Program-made: the position numbers and the translations under genes
Notes under the pieces: generated by a model
The model's database searches: none
Seen by the model: the letters and a program-made list of their open reading frames with translations, nothing else
Told to the model about the DNA's origin: nothing
Origin: Paenibacillus sp. HWE-109
GTDB taxonomy: Bacteria; Bacillota; Bacilli; Paenibacillales; NBRC-103111
Reading direction: 5' to 3'
DNA: 64,000 bases
NCBI RefSeq assembly: GCF_022163125.1
Contig: NZ_CP091881.1
Coordinates: forward strand, 5,394,001 to 5,458,000
In this document: piece after piece, positions 7,965-16,147 of the stretch
Position numbering within the stretch: position 1 is the stretch's first letter
Layout of the letters: each line of letters begins with the position of its first letter

Positions 7965-9422
7965 ATGTCTAAACCTGAGAATCTGGTCACCAATCCTTAT
8001 GATCCCCATCCTTTTTATGATGAGATGTTCATGAATGCTTACTCGGTAAGAAGCCATTATCAAAGCGTTTTCCGCCAATTCATGTCCATGAAAGCCGGGA
8101 GCCTTAACAAGCGGCAATCCGCCACGATGAAACGCATGATGGAGGAAGGCATCACCTTCACGCTCTATAGCCCTGATCAAGCTGAACCTCTGGAACGGAC
8201 GATTCCCTTCGATCCTATCCCGCGCATTATTCCAAGGGACGAATGGCTTACACTTGAGAAAGGTCTTAGGCAGCGCGTTAAAGCATTGAATTTATTTCTC
8301 AAAGATATTTATCATGACCAGTCCATCCTCAAGGATGGGATCATCCCGAGGAAAATGGTCTTATCTAATTGTTATTTCCGTCCTGAAATGATGCGGCTTT
8401 CCATCCCTAACGATGTGTATGTCACTGTCTCCGGCATCGATTTGATCCGTGATGAACAAGGGGAATACTTCGTGCTTGAAGATAACCTTCGCTCACCATC
8501 CGGTTTCTCCTATTTGTATAAAAGTCGATCGATTATGACGCACTTGTTCCCAGAGCTTGTGTTCAGCCATTCGATCCAAGATATTGAGCAGAGCCTGAAC
8601 GTATTTCTCTCTGCACTGCGCAGATTGAGCCCTTCCGGGAAATCAGACCCGGTCATTGGCTTACTGACGCCAGGCTGTTATAATTCCGCCTACTTCGAAC
8701 ATACGTTCCTTGCCCAGCAAATGGGCATCCAGCTTGTAGAAGGACACGACCTCGTCGTCATCGATCATAAAGTATATATCCGCGGGATCAAAGGACTTCG
8801 TCAGATCGACGTCCTCTATCGCCGAATTGACGATGATTTCCTGGACCCGCTCGCTTTTGACCCGAACTCCATGCTTGGCGTCGCCGGCATTATGAATGCG
8901 TATCGTGCAGGCAATATCAACATCGTGAATGCGCCGGGAACCGGAGTCGCTGACGATAAAGCCATTTACGCCTATGTGCCTGATATGATTCGTTACTATT
9001 TAAATGAAGAGCCTATTTTGAAGAATGTGCCCACTTATATTTTATCAAGACCCGAAGAGCGCGATTACGTGCTTCAACATCTGGACGAAATGGTCGTCAA
9101 AGAAACCTCGCTCTCAGGCGGCTACGGCATGCTCATCGGACCTTCAGCAACGGATAGTGAAATCGCTGATTTCAGGCTCAAAATCATCGCCGATCCTGAT
9201 CGGTATATCGCCCAGCCAACCATTCAGCTCTCCAGAGCTCCCGTTATGATGGACGGCCAAATGGCAGCGCGGCATATTGATTTGAGAGCCTTCGTCATCG
9301 CTGGAGAGAACATTCAAGTCATTCCCGGGGGCCTCACACGCGTCGCTCTGAAGGAAGGTTCGCTCGTGGTTAACTCCTCGCAAGGCGGGGGATGCAAAGA
9401 TACGTGGGTCACTCATTCGTAG
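7965..9422 (+). CDS. Circularly permuted type 2 ATP-grasp protein (DUF404/DUF407)
   Basis: 485 residues, the usual size for the family. Conserved stretches include PFDPIPRII, VYVTVSGIDLIRDEQGEYFVLEDNLR, SGFSYL, the YRRIDDDFLDP block and VVKETSLSGGYGML, followed near the C-terminus by HIDLRAFV and PGGLTRVAL. ATP-grasp enzymes ligate a carboxylate to an amine through an acyl phosphate. This branch was predicted from gene neighbourhoods to make small peptide-like amides or tags together with alpha-E and transglutaminase-like partners, exactly the two genes that follow. It starts at ATG 7965 after a long structured leader. Substrate and product are unknown for the family. Confidence 0.9.
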   Translation: MSKPENLVTNPYDPHPFYDEMFMNAYSVRSHYQSVFRQFMSMKAGSLNKRQSATMKRMMEEGITFTLYSPDQAEPLERTIPFDPIPRIIPRDEWLTLEKGLRQRVKALNLFLKDIYHDQSILKDGIIPRKMVLSNCYFRPEMMRLSIPNDVYVTVSGIDLIRDEQGEYFVLEDNLRSPSGFSYLYKSRSIMTHLFPELVFSHSIQDIEQSLNVFLSALRRLSPSGKSDPVIGLLTPGCYNSAYFEHTFLAQQMGIQLVEGHDLVVIDHKVYIRGIKGLRQIDVLYRRIDDDFLDPLAFDPNSMLGVAGIMNAYRAGNINIVNAPGTGVADDKAIYAYVPDMIRYYLNEEPILKNVPTYILSRPEERDYVLQHLDEMVVKETSLSGGYGMLIGPSATDSEIADFRLKIIADPDRYIAQPTIQLSRAPVMMDGQMAARHIDLRAFVIAGENIQVIPGGLTRVALKEGSLVVNSSQGGGCKDTWVTHS

Positions 9423-9447
9423 AGAAAAGATTGGAGGCAGGTAAGAT

Positions 9448-10407
9448 ATGGTGATGATGGGGCGAACGGCGGAAGCTTTATTCTGGATTGGCAGGTATAC
9501 GGAAAGAACGGAGAATCATGCGAGATTAATTGATGTGTATTATCATATCCGCGAGGACAAAGAGGGCCAAGGTGGTCAGGCTTGGAGTCGTTTAATCGAC
9601 ACGATTGGTGATCGTGCTGTATTTACCGAACAATTCGGCAGCTTCACCGAACAGCATGTTCTTCAGTACATTACACTGGATAAAAACAATGCGAATTCCT
9701 TGCTAGCTTGTACGAATCATGCCCGAGCCAATCTACGAAATATCCGCGAGAAAATGCCTGCCGAGCTATGGGACATCATGAACGGCTTGTATTTGTGGCT
9801 CAAAGAAAAAGAAGTGCGCGATATTACAAGCGATTCGCCGCATCTTTTCTATCGCTTTATTCGCGATACGTTGTCAATGTTTCAAGGGGCAGCCACTTCG
9901 GTCATGCCGCGTCAAAACGAATGGTATTTCGTAGAAGCTGGCCGATACCTCGAAAGAGCCGAAAATTTACTGCGTTTGCTCCAATCCCTCTGTCAGGATT
10001 ACGCCAGAGAAGAAGGTTCATCCTATCCGCTAATGCTGTCTGTTCTGAAATCGGTAAGCGGCTATGAGTCCTACCGCAAAGAATATGCGGATACGGTTAA
10101 TCTCAGCAATATCATTAAGTTCCTCATGCTCCAAGAAGCGTTCCCGCGCTCGATCAGCTTCTCTTTCCAAGCGTTGGAGCGTTCCTTGAAAGGCATTCAG
10201 CTGGATGAGCCTGATCTGAACAACGCCATTCACAAGATCGCCAAGCTAGCCGGGAAAGTGAGAGCTAACCTCGCTTGTATGGACGAAGATGATATCTTGT
10301 CCGGCAAGTTGGAAATGACGCTGCAAGCCCTTCGTGATTCGTGCAACCTGATGGGAATTCGGATGTCCAAAGTCTTTTTTCCCTCCCTGGAGGAGGTCAT
10401 CGCATGA
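9448..10407 (+). CDS. Alpha-E domain protein (DUF403)
   Basis: 319 residues, almost wholly alpha-helical by composition. The N-terminal signature is GRTAEALFWIGRYTERTENHARLIDVYY. Also visible are NARANLRNIREKMPAELWDIMN and YFVEAGRYLERAENLLRLL, with the conserved RxxERxE-type repeats that give the family its name. It has no known catalytic activity and is almost always encoded beside the permuted ATP-grasp gene. The start has GGAGG ten bases upstream; ATG codons at 9454 and 9457 are alternatives. Its stop overlaps the start of the transglutaminase-like gene (ATGA), indicating translational coupling and probably a common complex. Confidence 0.9.
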   Translation: MVMMGRTAEALFWIGRYTERTENHARLIDVYYHIREDKEGQGGQAWSRLIDTIGDRAVFTEQFGSFTEQHVLQYITLDKNNANSLLACTNHARANLRNIREKMPAELWDIMNGLYLWLKEKEVRDITSDSPHLFYRFIRDTLSMFQGAATSVMPRQNEWYFVEAGRYLERAENLLRLLQSLCQDYAREEGSSYPLMLSVLKSVSGYESYRKEYADTVNLSNIIKFLMLQEAFPRSISFSFQALERSLKGIQLDEPDLNNAIHKIAKLAGKVRANLACMDEDDILSGKLEMTLQALRDSCNLMGIRMSKVFFPSLEEVIA

Positions 10408-11267
10408 AGAAACTGGAGATAACGCATATCACACGCTACTCCTACACGGATACAGCGCAGGACAGTGTCAATGAAGTGCGTTTAACGCCACTCACGGATA
10501 ACCGTCAAGCTTGTTACCACCACAGTATCGTGACAGAACCGGTTTCCGCTTTATTCACCTACTCGGATTTTTTTCACAATCGGGTTCATGCTTTTACCAT
10601 CAATAAGCTTCATCGCGAGTTGACAATCAAAATGACATCAACGGTTGTCACCCATGATAATGATCATATACCGGTTGACAATCCATCTCCTTATGAAGAG
10701 AAGGCTATGCGGTTCAGCGATGCTTTCCAAAATGAACACGCGGAATATTTGCTTCCAACGAGTTATACGGGACTAACGAATGAGATCAAAGCTTATTCAG
10801 ATGCCATACCGGATCAAAATGTGAGCCTCTACGCCTTACTGTGCCATATTTACACAACGATCAATAGAGATTTCACCTACGATCCCATGGCTACATCCGT
10901 ACAGACTACTGTCGGAGAAATGCTGCAAAATAAGCGTGGTGTCTGCCAAGACTACTCCCACTTCATGATTGCAATTTGTCGCGATAAAGGGATTCCAGCA
11001 CGTTATGTGAGCGGTTATCATTTTGTTGGCGATCTGCAAGGCGGCAGCGCTGATTTCACGCAAGCCTCTCACGCCTGGGTTGAATGCTTCATCCCGGGCT
11101 CCGGCTGGTTCGGTTTTGATCCTACCAATAACTGTGAAGTGAACTGGCGTTACATCAAATTGGGGCATGGCCGCGACTACAATGATATCGTTCCCGTCAA
11201 AGGCGTTTACCGCGGAGCTGGGCAACAGGATTTGGAAGTTATTGTGGACGTTAAACTGATTGGATAA
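10404..11267 (+). CDS. Transglutaminase-like cysteine protease family protein
   Basis: 287 residues. An N-terminal beta-rich domain typical of bacterial transglutaminase-like proteins (about 1-80) precedes the papain-fold core. The triad is visible: C181 in RGVCQDYSHF, H223 in ASHAWVECF and D239 in FGFDPTNN. In this neighbourhood such enzymes are thought to cleave or transfer the amide product of the ATP-grasp enzyme. GAGGAGG lies seven bases before ATG 10404, which overlaps the alpha-E stop codon. The frame is open to 10341, but that extension is a shadow of the alpha-E gene. A strong terminator follows, closing the operon. Confidence 0.92.
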   Translation: MKKLEITHITRYSYTDTAQDSVNEVRLTPLTDNRQACYHHSIVTEPVSALFTYSDFFHNRVHAFTINKLHRELTIKMTSTVVTHDNDHIPVDNPSPYEEKAMRFSDAFQNEHAEYLLPTSYTGLTNEIKAYSDAIPDQNVSLYALLCHIYTTINRDFTYDPMATSVQTTVGEMLQNKRGVCQDYSHFMIAICRDKGIPARYVSGYHFVGDLQGGSADFTQASHAWVECFIPGSGWFGFDPTNNCEVNWRYIKLGHGRDYNDIVPVKGVYRGAGQQDLEVIVDVKLIG

Positions 11268-11288
11268 TCCTTGGTATGAACAGCAAAC

Positions 11289-11343
11289 CAAAAAGGTTAT
11301 CTCGAAAATGTCTCGTTTGAGCATTTTGTGAGATAACCTTTTA
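11289..11343. terminator. Bidirectional terminator between convergent genes
   Basis: AAAAGGTTATCTC pairs with GAGATAACCTTTT, with a further inner pairing AAAATG/CATTTT. It lies between the stop of the transglutaminase-like gene and the stop of the SLH protein gene and serves both strands. Confidence 0.9.
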
Positions 11344-11357
11344 TTAATTCATAGATA

Positions 11358-14300
11358 TTATTTAATGAAATCAGACTTTTGGAGCAGCTTTTGTACAATC
11401 ACAGCAACTTCAGCTCTCGTAATAAGGGCTTTCGGTGCTAACGCTTTGTCGCTTCTGCCCGTTACGATTCCAGCTTGCAAGCAATCAGCAATACTGTTTT
11501 GTGCCCAATTCGCTGCCTTATCGGCATCGAGATAAGGACGAAGTGCAGCATCTGCCGCTTGGGCAGACAGCTTAGCTTTCAATTCAGTCATTTTCATTGC
11601 TTTTGCGATGATGACCATAGCTTGTTCTCGGGTAATTTTGTCATTCGGATGGAACTCACCAGTATCAAAACCACTGATCAATTGAATCCCATAAGCTGTA
11701 TTTATCGCGCTGCTGTACCAATCTGAAGCTTTTACGTCGGTAAAAGGAGCCGTTCCTTTTTCCAACTTAAGCCCCATGCCTCGAACAACAATAGCCGTAA
11801 ACTCAGCACGGGTAATTTCTCGGTCAGGACTGAATAAACTTCCCCCAGTTCCTTCTATGACCATCCTTGATCCCATGTTGTTAACCGCATCTTTGGCCCA
11901 GTGATTTTCCATATCTGCGAATGCAATTGGATGCCAGATGACGGAATACGTACTGTTCGTCATGCTATTCACTTTCGCAAAGTAATTGCCGTCCATCTGA
12001 ACAACCTTGGTTGGTACATGACGTACCGTTCCATCTGGATCAACAACAATTGCTGTAGTAATCTTATTCGGATCCACACCTTCTGGAATAGCAATCGTGC
12101 GTTCCACGAAAGCATTGAACTTCGACATTTCGATCGTTTCATTTCCATATATGCCTCTAACTGTAAAGTTAATGGATGGTGCAACAAGCGTAAAGGTTCC
12201 TTTTTCCGCTGCATTCTCAACAACTTTAGCCGCTTCAGCAGTCAGGGTCGCAATTTCGATCTGAACCTTAATGTCTCCCAAAGATAAGGCCTTTCCAAAC
12301 TGCTCAGATATCGCAGCAATATTAATTTGCTCGGCAGGCAGCGTATAGGTTGCACCATCTGTTTTGATCGCCAGAACAGCCTGCTTGTTTTGCATATTTT
12401 TAATCAGTTGACCATTCATTTCACCAATAACAACATTGGATTGACCTACTATCGGAATGGTAATTAGGGTATGCTGACCTTCCTCAGCAAGCTTGCTTTC
12501 CACTTTGTTCTGGTCTAGCGATACGGTTGTTACGGTTTGCTCATCTCGCTTGGCAGCCGTTGCTGTTCCCAAATTTTCCACCTTGCCATTAACCAACACC
12601 TCTATACCTGTTGCCGCTGGCACTGATGTCGAAGTGCCGCCGCTGCCACTGCCGCTATCGCCGCTATTATTTTCTGATGGTGCGCTAGGAATGACTTCGC
12701 TAGATGCGGCTGAAGAGATGCTGCTGCCAACACGATTGATTGCCTTCACTGTAAATGTGTAAGCCTTCTGATTCGTCAAACCTGTAATTGTTATTGGACT
12801 TGCTGCTCCAGTCACCTTGATCCCATCAGGCAAACCGGTTACTTCATATGCAGTAATCTCATTGCCGCCATTGTCTGTCGGTGCCGCAAAAGTTATAGTT
12901 GCTTGCCCGTTGCCTGCGACAGCAGTCACACTGGTCGGCGCCCCTGCAACTTTGGCAGGAGTTGCGCTTACTTGATTAGAAGCAGCACTCAAACCTCCTA
13001 CATTGCCTGCCTTCACAACAAAGAAGTAATTCGTGCCGTTTGTCAGGTTCTCCGCGATATAAGCGGCCGTAGTCACAGTTGTAAAAGAAGAACTGTTATA
13101 TTGCCCATCAGCTGTCGCCATATAAACATTGTAATAAGTTGCTTCTGTTACAGAACTCCAATTTAATGCAACTTGACGATCTCCTCCGATAGCGACAAGA
13201 TCTTTCGGATTGGCCGGAACACCTGGCAAGTTAACGACTTGCGTCACCGTAAACGCAACATTCGCCATATGGTCAGCTGATACAGTGACCGTAGTTGTAT
13301 AGGTACCTGCCGCCAAACCGTCTTTGGCTTTGATCGTGAAATTTGTAGTTGGCGTGCCTGTTGTCAACGTTGTCAAAGCTGGTTCTGTCACTACGAAATC
13401 CTCACCAGTTAATGAGACTGCTAAGTGAATCAGGTCTCCTGTGCCATCGCGCGTAATCGTAATCGTTTTGGTCTCCTGTGACCCAGGAACATATCCGCTT
13501 ATCAATACCGCAGCGGATTTAGCTGAAATCGGGTCAATCGTATAGGTTAGCGCGTTCACCGTTACCTTTACGACTGAGCTTATTGCCGTTGCCGTCTGAT
13601 TGCCCGTCGCATTGCTGTCCGTGTTCGTCACTTTAGCATAGTAGTAGATAATCCCAGGCATTGCTGTTGGGACTGTCAATATTGCGTTGGTTTCACCGTT
13701 AAGAAGTGAACCGCCACTCGTGCTGTTGGTTGTATTGCTGTACCATTGATAACTCAATGCTGGGCTTCCACTTGCTGCTACTGTTAGCGTCGCAACACTG
13801 CCTTCATTCACTGTTTGGTCTATCGGCTGCGTTGTTATGCTTGGTACCGCCGCATTCGTCAGCGCATTCACTATTACCTTTGCTGCTGAACTCGTTGCCG
13901 TTGCTGTTTTGTTGCCTGTCGCACTGTTATCCGTGTTCGTCACCACAGCATAATAGTACGTTGTGCCAACGGTTGCTGTTGGAACTGTTAATGCTGCGTT
14001 GGTCTCACCGCTGAGCAGTGTACCGCCGCTCGCGCTGTTGGTTGTATTGCTGTACCATTGATAACTCAATGCTGGGCTTCCACTTGCTGCTACTGTTAGC
14101 GTCGTAACACTGCCTTCATTCACTGTTTGGTCTATCGGCTGCGTTGTTATGCTTGGTACCGCCGCATTCGTCAGCGCATTCACCGTTACCTTCGCTGCTG
14201 AACTTGTTGCCGTTGCTGTTTGATTTCCAGTTGTATTGGAATCCGTGTTCGTCACGACCGCATAATAGTACGTTGTGCCAGGCGCTGCTGTTGGGACTGT

Positions 14301-15134
14301 CATTGTTGCGTTCGTTTTTCCATTAAGCAATACACCACCACTCGTACTGTTAATGCTATTGCTATACCATTGATAGCTCAACGATGCACTACCCGTTGCT
14401 GCTACGTTTAGCGTCGTAACGCTGCCTTCATTCACTGTTTGATCTGTCGGTTGCGTAGTTATGCTTGGCGCTGCTGCATTAGTCAGCGCTTGATCAATCA
14501 CAATATTGTTGATGCCATGCCAACTCAGGCCCGCTGAGTATAGAAACACTTTATCCACATTGTCAAAAGTCGAATCCAATACAACATTCTTGGAACGATA
14601 CTCATCCACCAAATCATCTGCAAGAAAGGAAGTACTGGCAACTTCCACTCCATCACGATAGCCTTTTACATCGATCGAAATCGGGTTAGTTTCTCCGAAA
14701 TTTGAGTAATAGAAACCATTGATCTGGAATTTGCCACCATCCGAAGACTTTATGGCCATCCCTTTCCAACCAGTATCATTTAATAACGGATCATAGGTAG
14801 TGAGCGCATTAAAAAGATCATGCATACTTGAATCTCCATGCACTAATTTATTGCTCATTTGAGTTCCAGAAGTATCACTAATATTATAAAATTCTAAATT
14901 AATGTTCGGAACATCCTCCGAAGAGCCTTCACCATCCTTCGCAACCCCATTGTTCCATGCACTGCTTTCCAAAGAAGAAAATGTCACAGTATAAGGATTA
15001 GGAGTAAACGCATAAGCAGCACCCCCTCCTTGTATGTTGAAGAAACCAGAAAAGGTCACCAAACTACTAAGGACAACTATCGAAACCTTTTCACGAAATT
15101 TTAACCTTCCTATAATATAAATCATTCCTTCCAT
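11358..15134 (-). CDS. S-layer homology (SLH) surface protein with Ig-like and fibronectin type III repeats
   Basis: 1258 residues. Order: a signal peptide (about 1-42, ending near GGGAAYAF); a unique N-terminal beta-rich domain to about residue 215; three 104-residue Ig-like repeats (about 217-528; motifs QTVNEGSV, LSYQWYSN, YYYAVVTNTD); a beta-sandwich domain; two fibronectin type III domains (about 640-820); a Gly/Ser linker; a domain common in Paenibacillus surface proteins; and three C-terminal SLH motifs (FADMENHWAKDAV, FTDVKASDWYSSAI, ANWAQNSIADC) that anchor to pyruvylated cell-wall polymer. The probable role is adhesion or surface-layer structure. The first ATG lacks a ribosome binding site; ATG at 15125 is the alternative and overlaps a tiny upstream frame. 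Confidence 0.92.
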   Translation of the reverse strand: MEGMIYIIGRLKFREKVSIVVLSSLVTFSGFFNIQGGGAAYAFTPNPYTVTFSSLESSAWNNGVAKDGEGSSEDVPNINLEFYNISDTSGTQMSNKLVHGDSSMHDLFNALTTYDPLLNDTGWKGMAIKSSDGGKFQINGFYYSNFGETNPISIDVKGYRDGVEVASTSFLADDLVDEYRSKNVVLDSTFDNVDKVFLYSAGLSWHGINNIVIDQALTNAAAPSITTQPTDQTVNEGSVTTLNVAATGSASLSYQWYSNSINSTSGGVLLNGKTNATMTVPTAAPGTTYYYAVVTNTDSNTTGNQTATATSSAAKVTVNALTNAAVPSITTQPIDQTVNEGSVTTLTVAASGSPALSYQWYSNTTNSASGGTLLSGETNAALTVPTATVGTTYYYAVVTNTDNSATGNKTATATSSAAKVIVNALTNAAVPSITTQPIDQTVNEGSVATLTVAASGSPALSYQWYSNTTNSTSGGSLLNGETNAILTVPTAMPGIIYYYAKVTNTDSNATGNQTATAISSVVKVTVNALTYTIDPISAKSAAVLISGYVPGSQETKTITITRDGTGDLIHLAVSLTGEDFVVTEPALTTLTTGTPTTNFTIKAKDGLAAGTYTTTVTVSADHMANVAFTVTQVVNLPGVPANPKDLVAIGGDRQVALNWSSVTEATYYNVYMATADGQYNSSSFTTVTTAAYIAENLTNGTNYFFVVKAGNVGGLSAASNQVSATPAKVAGAPTSVTAVAGNGQATITFAAPTDNGGNEITAYEVTGLPDGIKVTGAASPITITGLTNQKAYTFTVKAINRVGSSISSAASSEVIPSAPSENNSGDSGSGSGGTSTSVPAATGIEVLVNGKVENLGTATAAKRDEQTVTTVSLDQNKVESKLAEEGQHTLITIPIVGQSNVVIGEMNGQLIKNMQNKQAVLAIKTDGATYTLPAEQINIAAISEQFGKALSLGDIKVQIEIATLTAEAAKVVENAAEKGTFTLVAPSINFTVRGIYGNETIEMSKFNAFVERTIAIPEGVDPNKITTAIVVDPDGTVRHVPTKVVQMDGNYFAKVNSMTNSTYSVIWHPIAFADMENHWAKDAVNNMGSRMVIEGTGGSLFSPDREITRAEFTAIVVRGMGLKLEKGTAPFTDVKASDWYSSAINTAYGIQLISGFDTGEFHPNDKITREQAMVIIAKAMKMTELKAKLSAQAADAALRPYLDADKAANWAQNSIADCLQAGIVTGRSDKALAPKALITRAEVAVIVQKLLQKSDFIK
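13549..14484 (-). repeat. Three tandem 312-bp repeats in the SLH protein gene
   Basis: Units at 13549-13860, 13861-14172 and 14173-14484. The landmark AGCGC-TTCA recurs at exactly 312-bp spacing, so each unit is 104 codons with no length variation. Long blocks are identical at the DNA level between neighbouring units, especially the first two, which points to recent duplication or gene conversion. Confidence 0.9.
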
Positions 15135-15320
15135 CTATTATTTGTCAACTGATTCCTCACAACATTCGACATACTCCTACAAAAACCTCCTTATTATGAC
15201 ACTTGCATATGTTTTATTTATTTGCATCGCTACGATATAAATGATTTCCACAACCTCGCCTAGCCCCCATATTTAGTGTAGAATGATTCCGAAGATATAT
15301 TACAACTAAGAGGTGTTCCA

Positions 15321-15626
15321 ATGTCTATAAGCTTCACTTCATCCATCATAAATCGATTAAAAAAAGAGATTGCAGAGGATCAACAGCAAAGCATCGATGA
15401 ACAGAAGAAGAAAGAAAAAGTAATGTCCAAAATGAATCAATTGCAAAGAGATATAAAACTAAGCAATTCAGCCAGCGATTTAAACAGCAAAATGTCCAGA
15501 ATGAACAAAATGAAAGAAGAAATCAAACGTATTGACCTTTCTCAAGCTGCTTTAGCTAAACAATTAACGGCTAAGCATGCTGCGCTGCAAGAGCAAATTG
15601 CCAAAAATCAACAACAAGAGAAATAA
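15321..15626 (+). CDS. Small charged coiled-coil protein of unknown function
   Basis: 101 residues, rich in Lys, Glu, Gln and Ser, with no Cys, Trp or Pro and no hydrophobic segment. From about residue 10 to the end it reads as helix with heptad-like spacing of Leu/Ile/Met, so a coiled coil is likely. AGAGGTG precedes the ATG at good distance, and a strong terminator follows, supporting it as a real monocistronic gene. I do not recognise a family. Composition resembles small spore or cytoplasmic helical proteins of Bacillales, but that is only an impression. Confidence 0.75.
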   Translation: MSISFTSSIINRLKKEIAEDQQQSIDEQKKKEKVMSKMNQLQRDIKLSNSASDLNSKMSRMNKMKEEIKRIDLSQAALAKQLTAKHAALQEQIAKNQQQEK

Positions 15627-15661
15627 AAACGGCCTCACGGAATATAATTTTTAGCCAAACC

Positions 15662-15714
15662 ACAAAAAGACGGATTTCACACACAGATGAACAACGTGAA
15701 ATGCGTCTTTTTGT
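15662..15714. terminator. Bidirectional terminator
   Basis: ACAAAAAGACG with ATTTCAC pairs with GTGAAAT and CGTCTTTTTGT. It lies 35 bp after the coiled-coil gene and before the AbrB-like gene. Confidence 0.85.
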
Positions 15715-15828
15715 GACGAAAAATTTCAAAAGAATCTCAGTAAATAAAAGGAATTCAAGTGCAAATGTGGAATAACTACATTAACGTATATGCTCGAAAC
15801 GAAAAAGATAAACAAGGGAGGTTTTCTT

Positions 15829-16065
15829 ATGAAATCAACAGGTATCGTTAGAAAAGTAGATGAGCTGGGACGCATCGTTCTGCCGATTGAACTCCGACGC
15901 ACACTTCATATTGACATTGGCGACGCCATTGAGGTTTATGTCGATCCGGAACGAATAACACTTAAAAAGTACATGCCTGCCTGTGTGTTCTGTGGTAATT
16001 TCGAAAATATGACTTATTTCAAAGGGAAGCTGGTCTGTGGTTCCTGCGTTGATGAAATCGTTTAG
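15829..16065 (+). CDS. AbrB-like transition-state regulator with C-terminal double CxxC
   Basis: 78 residues. The N-terminal swapped-hairpin DNA-binding domain is clear (GIVRKVDELGRIVLPIELRRTL, then IEVYVDPERITLKKY). The C-terminal part has CVFC and CGSC 19 residues apart, a pattern suited to binding a metal, in place of the multimerisation tail of B. subtilis AbrB (about 94-96 residues). GGGAGG lies seven bases before ATG 15829; the longer frame from 15790 has no such signal. AbrB-like proteins govern post-exponential genes; here a redox or zinc input is possible. It is monocistronic, with a strong terminator behind it. Confidence 0.92.
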   Translation: MKSTGIVRKVDELGRIVLPIELRRTLHIDIGDAIEVYVDPERITLKKYMPACVFCGNFENMTYFKGKLVCGSCVDEIV

Positions 16066-16083
16066 TTCTTAAATCCCTACCCC

Positions 16084-16140
16084 AAAAAGGCACTACGTCG
16101 CACAGCTGAACGTTATCAGCTATGCGACTCAGTGCCTTTT
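16084..16140. terminator. Strong bidirectional terminator between convergent genes
   Basis: AAAAGGCACT pairs with AGTGCCTTTT, with inner pairings GTCGCA/TGCGAC and AGCTGA/TCAGCT. It ends both the AbrB-like gene and the glycosidase gene. Confidence 0.92.
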
Positions 16141-16147
16141 CCCCATT

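Noticed and set aside
10341..10403. N-terminal extension of the transglutaminase-like protein
   Set aside because: It lies within the alpha-E gene; the ATGA overlap with GAGGAGG fixes the start at 10404.
13549..14484. 312-bp repeats considered as an integrated element
   Set aside because: They are in-frame protein domains with exact codon periodicity and no terminal features.
15790..15828. N-terminal extension of the AbrB-like protein
   Set aside because: The strong GGGAGG and the conserved N-terminus place the start at 15829; the extension is untranslated leader.
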